Shown piece by piece: positions 34,740 to 45,169 of a stretch of 64,000 nt of DNA. The first letter of the stretch is position 1, and each line of letters opens with the position of its first letter. The notes beneath the pieces are model-generated. The model made no database searches. It was not told where the DNA came from and worked only from the letters and a program-made list of their open reading frames with translations. Location: assembly GCA_000328365.1 (NCBI GenBank), contig KB301649.1, positions 43,408 through 107,407 of the forward strand. The letters run 5' to 3'. The translations under genes were made by a program, and so were the position numbers. The DNA comes from Capitella teleta (lineage: Eukaryota; Annelida; Polychaeta; Capitellidae).

Positions 34740-35284
34740 GCTATTGCTATTAAGCATAACCATGATAACGCTTTCTGCGCATTTTTGTACATTTTGTCAA
34801 AATATCTCAATTGTTCATGAGGTTGCAGCCATTAATATTTGGGACACGATGCACATCTCAGAAGAGGAACAATTTGAAATGTATTTGTTACCCTCTAAAT
34901 CATCAATAAAAAATCCATCGTCAATGCTAGCATTTCGTCAAAACTATTCATTCGCCTGGGAGGGGTACCTGGCCAACCTGGGTAAATGAAACTGGTTTCA
35001 TCCCAGTCAAATGCCCCTTTACTCCCTTGAGTACCCTTCTATTCTAACCGTCTGCTCTGAATTTACAGTCAAGATTAGCTAAGCCACAGCACATGTCAAA
35101 GGCTCAAAGTGCGGCATTACTAGTAAGTTTCACACACATGAGATAATTTAATAAAAAGATGAAATGTTTATATCTTCCAATTTTTCAGCACGCCCACGCC
35201 AACTCAGTCGGTTACTTCATCACGCAGGATTCTTCATTTGGCAACTTGATCATCCCAGTGTTGCCCCGATTCAACGGCAAATAA
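34123..35284 (+). CDS. INIP: INIP / SOSS-C, subunit of the SOSS ssDNA-binding complex
   Basis: SOSS-C joins INTS3 and hSSB1/2 in the sensor of single-stranded DNA, acting in double-strand break repair. Inferred exons: 34123-34153, 34424-34535, 34587-34635, 35069-35122 and 35189-35284, giving 113 aa (human 104). The N-terminal helix (KKNLKIIEQLEEQKKRLRGQ) matches the human charged helix. The C-terminus (HAHANSVGYFITQDSSFGNL then IIPVLPRF) is nearly identical to the family. Intron 3 (433 nt) contains a poly-T run. The stop overlaps an AATAAA (35280-35285). The LSM10 start codon follows after two bases. First exon (MAFQPPNVGQ) chosen by phase and resemblance. Confidence 0.92.
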
Positions 35285-35286
35285 AC

Positions 35287-35721
35287 ATGAGTAAAGTTGC
35301 AGGCAAAGAGAAGGCGGTTAGCCTCAACACCCTTCTCTGTCTGCTGCAAGGCTGTGTGGGTCGCTGCACCACAATTGAATTGCGTAATGATGACAGCATC
35401 CTGGGCACGATCGACCACGTTGACATTCAGATGAATGTTTTCCTCTCCACCATCACATTCACAAGAGCCAAGACTGGACAGCAGTCACAACTAGACAAGT
35501 TATATGTGCAAGGAAAGAACATCCGATACGTGCACATACCAGATGATATGGACATGATGGCTTGCATCGAAGGCCAGGTGAGTCTTGCCAAGACCATCCG
35601 CGATCACAAGGATAAGCGGAAACCCAAGGCACGCTCGAGGGCGCAGTGCAGGAAAGACGTGGATGCCAAGGTGGCCGCCATTCGCTCAAAACTAGAGGCA
35701 AAAGTGAATCTGATGGAATAG
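35287..35721 (+). CDS. LSM10: LSM10, U7 snRNP-specific Sm-like protein
   Basis: LSM10 and LSM11 replace SmD1 and SmD2 in the U7 snRNP, which cuts histone pre-mRNA 3' ends. A single-exon, 144-residue protein. Sm1 motif at about residues 19-60 (GCVGRCTTIELRNDD then IDHVDIQMNVFL) and Sm2 at about 74-90 (LYVQGKNIRYVHIPDD, very close to human). The Lys/Arg-rich C-terminal tail (about 105-144) is longer than in human LSM10 (123 aa). The ATG is only two bases after the INIP stop, with no room for its own promoter or 5' UTR outside INIP. Its frame also stays open upstream through INIP exon 5, but the family start is at 35287. AATAAA at 36165-36170. Confidence 0.93.
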   Translation: MSKVAGKEKAVSLNTLLCLLQGCVGRCTTIELRNDDSILGTIDHVDIQMNVFLSTITFTRAKTGQQSQLDKLYVQGKNIRYVHIPDDMDMMACIEGQVSLAKTIRDHKDKRKPKARSRAQCRKDVDAKVAAIRSKLEAKVNLME

Positions 35722-36590
35722 GATTTCAAATTTATATTTGGTTTTAATGGGTTGAGAATCGTAATGTCAATTTATTTAATGTATTGTGCTGTACTGTAAA
35801 TGTTGAAATTTCCGCCGGGTTGGAGGGCGCGGGGGGCAAAATTTTGAGGTTTTTGCTGACGGGGAGGGGTATATCCCCGCATTCATGCATAGCCAAATAA
35901 ACTAGCAAGTGAAGGGGTATGGTGGAGACCTATATTTTCACTGAGGCCTTATTACCACGGTAGATGACAAACATGGATGTATTCAGCACTGCGGGAATTT
36001 CAAAATTTACGGTATTTATTTAGTTGAAAAGATTCTGCTCAGATTGTGTTTATTCAATTTGGTGAGGAGGAATCAGGGAAAAGTTTTGTGAATTATGCTC
36101 ATGTATCTGAATGGTGTGATATGCGTTATGAATATTGTTGTGGAAAACAATGATGATGAATGTGAATAAATGGCATATTTTTGACACTCCTGAATTTGGA
36201 ATTATCCATGGAATTATCAATTACATGTATTATACTTTGGCTCAGCATGGAAATTCAAGCATCTATGCCATTCTATGGAAATATTTATTATCTTAGGTCA
36301 GAAACTGACTAATGAATTTTCTCTTGTGATACTTGTTTGCTCAATTTCTAATGTAATCAGCCTTGCACTACTGGTATTCATCCATGCTTGGAAATTTGGA
36401 ATACAGAAATGAGCCACAATTATCTTATAGCTTCAATTTTTATCTCAAAACTGTGACAAGTTTAGACCTTTAAACGTGCATTCATTTGTGTGATTAGTTT
36501 AATAATTGCACTGCTTTGATTATGTGATCAAATTTAAAATTAAATCTGTCATGAAGTGACCGACAATGCTTGTATTACTCGCAGTAATTA
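35722..36590. other. LSM10 3' UTR and intergenic sequence
   Basis: AATAAA at 36165-36170 about 440 bp after the stop. A GC-rich patch (35810-35880) stands out. No further gene seen. Confidence 0.5.
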
Positions 36591-37102
36591 AAGTATTCTT
36601 ATACACTTTAATGCACAATGGATGGGAATCAATAGAGGATGCTTTAAATCTAACTTTTAATGAGAACAAATTTTCCTGATTGAAGTTATAAAATATATTT
36701 AATATAAATAATTTAACTACGTTTGTAAAGAATTGGAAATGATGACCATGCAAACGTCATTGGTCTAATTGAGCACAACTTCATTATTCGTAGTTTGCTT
36801 AGGGATTTATCAGGGGTGGATCACCAGGTCCATAATTGTAAATTTCATTGAACATATTGGCTTAAAAAAATCAGGGCTGGATGCACGTAGCAGACCTTGA
36901 CTTGTCACGAGGCCAGGTGTTCCTAATCAGTCAGCTGCCTGAAAGGGCGTTACCTGGTTGACCTTAATAGCCTACATGACACAGATACTAGTATTGCTGC
37001 CATGTAGTTGGTACATTCAGCTCCGTTCTCAGCTTTGACATATCTACTGCTCGAAGCTTCGGCTTCGAATATCCGGACAAATTCAATATTCGTCCATCAC
37101 TA
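36590..37102. mobile_element. Second copy of the hAT-like element of 23.4 kb
   Basis: The right end (ATTCAATATTCGTCCATCACTA) and interior (TCATTGGTCTAATTGAGCAC, TCCATAATTGTAAAT) match the element in TRPML intron 10. The left terminus has decayed, so that border is approximate. This copy lacks the SINE and shows the sequence between the interior and the right end. No transposase is present. Confidence 0.75.
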
Positions 37103-37818
37103 GTCTTGTAAACCTGTGTTATCGTAGATTATTAACGAAAATGAATAATTCCATAAGAGACCATGATTATGGACAAACAAGTAGATGTTATTTATTCATA
37201 CAAAAATACACAAAACTGTAAAACTAAACGAATTGAAAACTTGTTTTAAAAGGTTTGAAATGAGGGGCATCAATGGACCAATAAAAACAGATATGCATAC
37301 CTTTCGAAGCAATTGGTTGTTGTTTTTTTCAATTACCTAAAAAATGATTTCTCAAATTTTTGACCAACAAAAAGGAGAAAGGAAAAAAAAATGCAACTCT
37401 AAAATAGACACCTAAGGCCAAAAGTAAATGCTCAGACATACACGTAATTATCGATGCATTTATAACATTCACACAAGATCTAAGATGAAGTACCGGCTTA
37501 CCAAGTATGAGTGAAAGTAGAGATGCATATCTCATATTGAAAGAACAGGGGCGTCAGCCACTCAGTCGATAATTCCCCACAAAGGAACGCAGCGGCAAAT
37601 AATTGCAAAGAGACAGAAATGCATGGAATACTGTTATGTTATCACAATGGGATAGCTGATAAAGAGGCATCTACAACAACTTATATCGAAAATCGTACAA
37701 AAGATAGTACGTGGAAATACTACTTAAAATAACGTTATGGCATATTTTCTCAGTGAACAACAGCAGTGGATCCTTTTGACAGATGAGGAGATCACAGAAC
37801 AAGGAGAGCACCTGGGAA
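37103..37818. other. DCAF15 3' flank
   Basis: A minus-strand AATAAA (plus 37191-37196) about 620 bp past the DCAF15 stop may end its transcript. No gene seen. Confidence 0.4.
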
Positions 37819-40475
37819 TCAGAGGAGGATGGCCACGTAATGATGCCGATCAAGAATCATCTTCAGGGATTGACCTTCACAAGAGAGATAGAGGTCATAA
37901 GCATGAGACGGTTGCAGTGTTTACCTTTGAACACGGCTTCATTTGTGAGGACATGCACGGAATGAGGGAATGCCTGAGGCACAGCGAACCTCCGCTGCAG
38001 AGCATCACAGACGTGCAGACCAGGGTGCCAGCGTTTGCTGATAACCAGGAAATCACGTTCACAGGAAACTCACTCATGCATAAAAAAGCTCACCGAATGA
38101 TTTCTGCTTGTTTAATGGGGCTCACTTCAAAGAGGTCCTCAACATCCAACGTGTTGTACGATCCTAAGTTAATTGATAAATAAGAGTGAACCAAGCACAA
38201 TGATGACGACTCACCAGTTTGCAAATTCCAAAGCAGCTTGAAACGGCTCTGATACAACTTAGGAAGGGACCTGCCACTGTGCGTGTGCTTATGTGGGTCT
38301 TTGGGCGGCCGCGCTCGGATTAAAACATAGACGACAGCAATCACTTCTGAGGTATCTGGGCTGACCTGAGAAGAGAGGGGATCAGAGAGAACAGAGGGGA
38401 AGAAGGATTGGCCTACCTCCACTATTTGGATGTCATAATCAGTGAATGAGAGGTAGCGGTGCCCCCAATCAGCACTCGTTCTCACTGTTTCCCCTAGGTA
38501 GTGCTCAATGTCCAAGGTCAACTGCTTGACCACAACACAGGGCTGTTGAAAGCAGTGGTCAGTGAGGGTGGACAAGGGAAACAGGGATACTGACCATGTG
38601 TGGGGTAAGGCACTGTTTGGTCAGCAAGCGCATGGTGCTGTAATTGGCTCCATGTACTTCTAGAGGTAGGAGGCTGTGGTAGGCTAAGTTCAGATCATCT
38701 GATAAGAGAAAGGAATGAAAAGGAATGCAAAGCTAAACATCTCTCACCTTCAATGTCAATGGGAGAGTCTGGTCTGACTTGACCAAAAGATTCCACATAG
38801 CGGCGCACAGAGTAAGTGAAGCACTGAGATTCACTCTGCAGAATGAGAGGACTGCTCACACATGAACTGCACGTAGAGCTGGCAGTGTCTAATTTATTGT
38901 AACCAGGAGAGAACGCCACACCTTTCATGCTAAAGCCATCTGGAGGAACGAGCGAGAGGTTAGCTGTGAAAGCACGCTGGGTGCTCAAGAGAGATCGCGG
39001 TAGACCACTGGGCTTCTCAAACAGGTCTCTCTCTTCAGACACAGTTTCCTGCGACTCAGAGGGCAGTACTATCTCCCCTTCAGCACCGTTCGACATTTGA
39101 GCGCCCCGCTGGAAACTGGCGAAGGATAGCGTGCCTCTGTAGGAAGCTGCTTTCGGAGAATCAGCATCGGAATCTTCTTCTTTCTTTGGGGTGCTGCCTT
39201 CAAAGTTGTAGACATCTAGTGAGCGATGAGGTCGAGCAGTCACGGCCGTGCTGGTTTCCCCAGCCACAGGGCTGCCACCAAGTTTGCTAAAGTTCAGATT
39301 CTCCTTTCCAGTCGAAGCATGTCTCTCTCGGACAGCTGACGCCGGTCGGAAATCAAGATTAACTCCTCCCACGTTTGTAGTGTCCTTGGGAGTGGCACGT
39401 GAAAAATGTGGACTGTGCACGAGAAGCAAGGGCTCTGTGAGTTCCACGTCTGAGAAGAGACGCTCCTCCTGTTCGTCAGATATGGTGCTGCTGATGCTGC
39501 TCATTGTGGACTCACTTCGAGTCACGCGAGGGGAGTACAGATGGAATCCAAAGCCACCATGATTGTCCTCAATGTCCACACTCAGAGCAACAAGAGAGTC
39601 GCCTGTGTTGAGCACAACCACACCGTCCATCTTGAGAAAGACCTTGGGCACAAAAGACGGGTAGGGGGGCGCCACTTCATACTTGGTGTGCACTGTGAAG
39701 GCATGATTCAGGCACCTCGGTTGAGCAGATCCCGACTGACTGCCATACGCTGTGGGAGAGCAGACATTCAGAGCTATACACTGAATACAGAGAGAATACA
39801 ACTCACAATTCTGAGCATAAAGTATAAGCAGTTGGCTACAATCTTCACACGGCTCAATGGGAGGCACAGCCGTTACCGTCACATAACAAGCATGCTTCTC
39901 CTCATTATCACAAGGGGCGCTGTTGAATATCATGAAACCATACTCATATAAGAGCTTTATAACATGGGCCCTCACCAATAGCCATGAATCACAACAGCTG
40001 AATCATTAGTTGACCATTCACAAAATGCTATAAATAAATCCTGCTGAATTTCTTCTTCCCCAAACAGCCTAACCTCTCCTATCTGCAAAAGAATATTATT
40101 CAAATTGTTATCTTCCAATTCCAATCAGCCAACCAACCTACCTTTAGCAATCTTTTGTAGGGCACAAATCTCCACCACTGCAAGCGATATACATAGATTG
40201 GATAAGCTGTGTGCTCATCAGCCTCCAAGTGGAGAGTGTATGACAGCACGCATTTGCCGTTCTTGGTGAAACCCAAAAACACATGACTGAAAAAAGACAA
40301 AATGTTGATAACAGAGAAATACACTTTCATTCAACACTGACCCTTCTTGTAGCACTGTTTCATCTACCAAACCACGCAGACTGAACCCCAGGCGGCCGGG
40401 AAGCTTTTGAAAAACTTGATTCCTCACTGAATTGCGATGATGACCATGAATGCCACCAAGCTGGAATTGAGACAT
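37819..40475 (-). CDS. DCAF15: DCAF15, substrate receptor of the CRL4 ubiquitin ligase
   Basis: DCAF15 binds DDB1 and DDA1 and presents substrates to the CUL4-RBX1 ligase. Inferred exons: 40342-40475, 40142-40286, 39976-40082, 39807-39919, 38748-39749, 38595-38698, 38417-38542, 38215-38365, 38094-38163, 37925-38037 and 37819-37874. They sum to 706 aa (human 600). N-terminal domain: HVFLGFTKNGKCVLSYTL, IYVYRLQWWRF, EVRLFGEEEIQQDLFIAFCE and CLNHAFTVHTKYEVA match the family. C-terminal domain: VVKQLTLDIEHY, WGHRYLSFTDYDIQIVEV and LTNEAVFKGQSLKMIL. The extra length lies in exon 5 (1 kb), a Ser-rich, probably disordered insert between the two domains. Start at MSQFQLGG has a clean ATG; upstream codons are open but lack an ATG. 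Confidence 0.93.
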
Positions 40476-40714
40476 GTTCAATTCTAATGCACCATAGGGG
40501 GCTACGATCTCGTCACGTTTTCCATTGAGTATCAAGGATTGTCGCAATTATTTTACTGCAAGTCTATGACCAAGGATGTGAATAATTATGTGATCTGCTT
40601 TTAGAGAGCTTTCTGAGAGCATAAATAAGGCAAGTATAGAATAGAAGGTATTCAAGTTAACTCACTAACTAGAGGAGAAAATCATCCTGAGAGAAGACAG
40701 AAGCCTGTGATTTC
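40476..40714 (-). promoter_or_regulatory. DCAF15 upstream region
   Basis: Only 239 bp separate the DCAF15 start from a hAT-type insertion, so the core promoter should be here. No TATA box seen. Inference from position only. Confidence 0.35.
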
Positions 40715-41192
40715 TAGGGCTGGGCGGATATCCGTGTCTAATATCCGTGACAGCACGGATATTGGGGGTGTTCAGTACTATCCGTGATCCGTGTTTCAAC
40801 ACGGATAGTGTAAAATTGAAGTGTCCATTTTGAGCGCAGCACACAGCCATTCCGCACACAAACGCTGCTCACTGAAGCTGAGCGATGTCAATTACAAGAT
40901 AACACGATGTCAACAATGCGCTAATTCTGATTTGTTTTAAATAAACACAATTCTATGCCCTTGAATCTCTTCAGTCATCACGCAAAAGTGACGTAACCAC
41001 GCGTTGTTGACTATCTCCCTTAGTGCTTATTTTTCAACACCGTTACACGTGACAGCTTTGTCTATTGCAGTTTTCGTGTGAACCACAAACAGCACTGAAT
41101 TTCATAAATATCCGTGTCCGTATCCGTATCCGTCGGATATTAGTAATACGGATATCCGTTATCCGTGTAGAAGCACTATTCGCCCAGCTCTA
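40715..41192. mobile_element. hAT-type non-autonomous transposon, 478 bp
   Basis: The ends TAGGGCTGGGCGGATAT and its near-complement (ATTCGCCCAGCTCTA) form terminal inverted repeats. The perfect 8-bp duplication GTGATTTC flanks it (40707-40714 and 41193-41200), the hAT target size. Subterminal ATCCGTGT/ACGGAT words repeat many times in both orientations. There is no transposase. Most of its length matches the left part of the element at 41271. Confidence 0.92.
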
Positions 41193-41270
41193 GTGATTTC
41201 AATTTCAATTTGTCAGTATCTATTGCAGAGATGATGCTTTAAGCAGGGCATAATATAATTGTAACGTTAC

Positions 41271-42313
41271 TAGGGCTGGGCGGATATCCGTGTCCGATAT
41301 CCGTGACAGCACAGATATTGGGGGTTTTCAGTACTATCCGTGATCCGTGTTTCAACACGGATAGTTAAACACGGATAGTGTAAATTTTAAGTGTTTGTTT
41401 CGAGCGCACAGTGAGCGTAGCGCACAGCCATTCCGCACACAAGCGCTGCTCACTGAAGCTGAGCGATGTCAATTACAAGATAACACGATGTCAACAATGC
41501 GCTAATTCTGATTTGTTTTAAATAAACACAATTCTATGCCCTTGAATCTCTTCAGTCATCAAGCAAAAGTGACGTAACACGCGTTGTTGATTATCTCCTT
41601 TAGTGCCTATTTTTCAACACCGTTACACGTGACAGCTTTGTCAATTGCAGTTTTCGTGTGAACCACAAACAGCACTGAATTTCATCACTTTCTCGACTTT
41701 GAACCATGTTTGAAATTGAACAGTTAATACAGACTTGTACATATGCCTAGGCCGGCTACTTGGCGATCTAGCGACTTAAATTATTTCAAACTTTCTATAG
41801 AACAATAATTGCCATGAAGTTATGAACTGACTTGCGCCTCATGAAGTTACTAAGTTTGTACATTTCCAAATCATGTTTATTGAAAGTGTACACTGTAGCA
41901 CAAAGTGCACGTTACTGTCGTTCCGTCTTGGGCGTATAATCTGCGACTCGTGAAGTTGGGGGAAAATACTTAAAATAGATTGCGCTGATAAGGAATTCAC
42001 CTCTGTGAAATCGACAGGCAAGCAAGCTGTCTGCATGTGCGATGCCTCTTGAAACTCATTCTGAACGTTTTGATAAAAGAAATGTACAAGAAGCAAGAAG
42101 GATGACAGCAGTAGGTCAAGGTTGATTGTCTTTAACTACTGCAGGCAGAGCATGGCTTTCGCGCTCACAGCGTGTGCCAGGCGCTGGGGCATTACGCTGC
42201 AGGTGCATGCTCCCGTGTTTGGGCATAAATATCCGTGTCCGTATCCGTATCCGTCGGATATTAGTAACACGGATATCCGTTATCCGTGTTGAAGCAATAT
42301 CCGCCCAGCCCTA
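41271..42313. mobile_element. hAT-type non-autonomous transposon, 1,043 bp
   Basis: Same terminal repeats as 40715-41192 and a perfect but different 8-bp duplication, AACGTTAC (41263-41270 and 42314-42321). Relative to the shorter copy it has about 540 extra bases at about 41687-42226. An 85-codon open frame on the minus strand (41839-42096) in that segment has no recognised family. No transposase domain was seen. Confidence 0.92.
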
Positions 42314-45169
42314 AACGTTACTAACTCATTAGTCATAAGTATTCCGTTTTCAAGGTATATCTATTTTCAAGGATACCTCGAAGGCTGGAAAGTGGGGCCT
42401 CATAAATCATAAATGCTTAAAATTTAAGGCCATGCTAATAATGCTCATGATGCTGATGATGCCATGCGTGATGCTAAAAAATGAACAAAGCGACTCTGTT
42501 TACAGCAGCTGTAAACACAACATTCGTATGCTGTAACAATAAAATAAAAATCACAAAAAAACCTAAATTTTACTCAAGCCAAGTTTAGTAAGTTTCGATC
42601 TGGTGAACAAAAATGCATCATGATCAAATAATTCACTCATACAGTCACGGGGATAATTATATACTAATAATCAAAGCTAAAATTAAATTTGACGATTTCT
42701 GGAATCATTCACTGATTCAGCCACTGAATAAATAACCCGACATACGAGAACGGAGGCGGCAAGTTGAAGTGGTAAAGTACCCTATTATCGCCCATATACG
42801 CAAACGCGTTTTTTTATAAAAATATCAATAACCATTTGCAAATCAATGCACGCCAAAGTTTAGTATATTCAAACCTCTCTATATTGCAATCTTTGGACAG
42901 GGTTAGGAGGGAGTCGTGCTGCTTTTCTGCCCTTTCTTTCCCCTGCTGAATCTGAAACGCTTTTCTCCGCCATATTGATTTTGACATAACTGTTGTTCAA
43001 ATGCTCCGCTGTGAGGAGGACTCAAAAGCACTCATGATGTGAATTGTTATCGGAAAAATATTGATGTCCAGCGTCAATTCTAAAAAGTGATGCACGGGTT
43101 GCATTCGACTCTGGGATTGGAGATGATGAGAAAATCAAGGATAAAGGAAATACGCTAATTAACTAAAAATTAGAAATGTGAAACAATAAGTCTATAAATA
43201 ATAAATCAGTGTAATATATATATTACATAATATTATATTATTTTTGTGACTTTTTATGTATCGAATAATTGATGACTGTTTTTATGTTAAAAAAGGTTAC
43301 ACAATGCAAATTAAATTCTAGAAATAGACGACGACTGCAATAATTGGCATTCAAATACAATTAGAAGTTACATTAATTAAGGAATTAATATTGTAATTAT
43401 AAATAGTTAAATTAATGATTAAAAAAAAAAAGAAGCTATAGAATAATAATAGTACATATGGCAGGTTTCTTCTTTATGTTATTTTAATGCTTTTTCCTTT
43501 TTTTTTTTTTTTTTTTTTTGCTTTTGTAACTATATATACAAATAATTATTAATTTATTATAATTGCAAAGTATCTAAATGCATGTATAACATAGACTACA
43601 TTTATGAGTTACGTGCAATACATATATTGAATATTCAAATTTACTAACTCTGTCAGTATTCAGTAGCCTGGACATAAAAGTAATAACGTCATGTATTTAG
43701 GAATTTAATTGTCCTTAATGCCTGTTCGCCTTCACATAATTATACGCAATGCATGTAATTCATTTGTAATGATTGGGCAGTAAAAAAAACAATAATCAGA
43801 ATTTGTATAAAAATTTTGTCCTGAAGAAAATTCTACTAGATATTTAAATATTAATGAAATTATTATATATTCACAACGGAATTTAAAACCCGTGTTTGAG
43901 TTAGCATAATTTTCAGGTAAAATCTCCATTGCAAACCTTTAAATGTCACTCAGAGACTTGATATTTTGTACAAGTGTTGCATATTCACATTCAGCATAAA
44001 TATAAAATTCTGAATCATGCGTTCATAGTTTTACAATTAGATAACTAACAACGCCGTTGTTGGAATAAAAAATTCTTATAAGATCACAAGTGCTATTTTC
44101 AAGCCACCAGCAAATTTTTGCATACGCCTTTTAACAGATATATTGATGGGGACTTTTGACTTTATTCAAGGCCTATTGAATATACATATCAAAAGTTAGG
44201 TCAGGGTTACTTCTTCCCCTTTTTATCCCCATAGATGTACCCATGCACTAACTCCCCATTCTTGGTCATCGGAAACCTGCAAATCTTTGGATGCGTCATA
44301 ATTCAACATTTTTATTCATGACAAAGCTCAACAAGCAAAAAAATTTCTAAATATACATAATTTATTTTTGTTTTCCCCAAAAGATAAAACATGAAAATAT
44401 TCACAAAAATGATGAATGGAAGGCTGTTGATGGATGATAATTAAACAGATCTTGACTGATACCCTAACACCTGATTATGAAACGGAATGTCATAACTTAC
44501 GCCTCACGGACAATGCGTGTGAAAGCATGATGAAGTTTAGTGGTTGGTTACCATGGCAATTAATAGGAATGAAGAGATCAAACTGATCAATTAAATTCCT
44601 AAAATAAATCCAAATTCAGAACCAGCTGATCATTGATTAAAAATGCCAAATTATGGATTGCACATTAATGAGATGTTTAACAAAGAAAGATGATCAGAAG
44701 CAGACTAGACAGCAGCTGTCGCCAGATTCCCACGCTGCTGTGATAGAACGGATTCCATCTGACACAGGCAAAAAAAAAAACACAAACAAACACCTAAAAA
44801 GCCCTAATTTGCAGAAAATCCTGAGAAATGTTCAAACCCTTAAGGCACTTAATTGAAAAATAAGGGGGCAAAATGAAATACAGATAAAAACAGCCTGTAG
44901 GCATGAAATGTTTGCCTCGACATTCTGTGCATGCAACAGCTGGAAATGCCGGTGTTCATATAGACTCAACACAAGGAGAATGGTGGTCTAATGAGATTCA
45001 AATTCATTCAACCAAATAAAAGGATTTCTGGATAGACATAATGAGCATATTATCTGAACTATAATACCAACTCTTATAATATCACACATATCACTTTGAG
45101 CAATATCATAAAAAATATGTATATACATCTGATGGAAGTTGCATAATGTGATGTATCAAATATGGAAAA
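42314..45169. other. AT-rich intergenic region, DCAF15/BPNT2
   Basis: No gene recognised. It contains poly-T (about 43497-43519) and other homopolymer runs. The short frame at 44653-44856 has no family character. Confidence 0.5.

Noticed and set aside
35164-35286. N-terminal extension of LSM10
   Set aside because: The added residues come from INIP exon 5 read out of frame and resemble nothing in LSM10 relatives; the family start is at 35287.
37737-38183. 148-codon plus-strand open frame
   Set aside because: It lies antisense across DCAF15 exons 9-11, whose minus-strand reading matches the family; this is a shadow.
40476-40547. Extra N-terminal residues of DCAF15
   Set aside because: The frame is open but begins without an ATG; the first ATG is at 40475.
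41839-42096. Transposase in the longer hAT-type element
   Set aside because: The 85-codon frame lacks any hAT dimerisation or catalytic motif, so the element is treated as non-autonomous.
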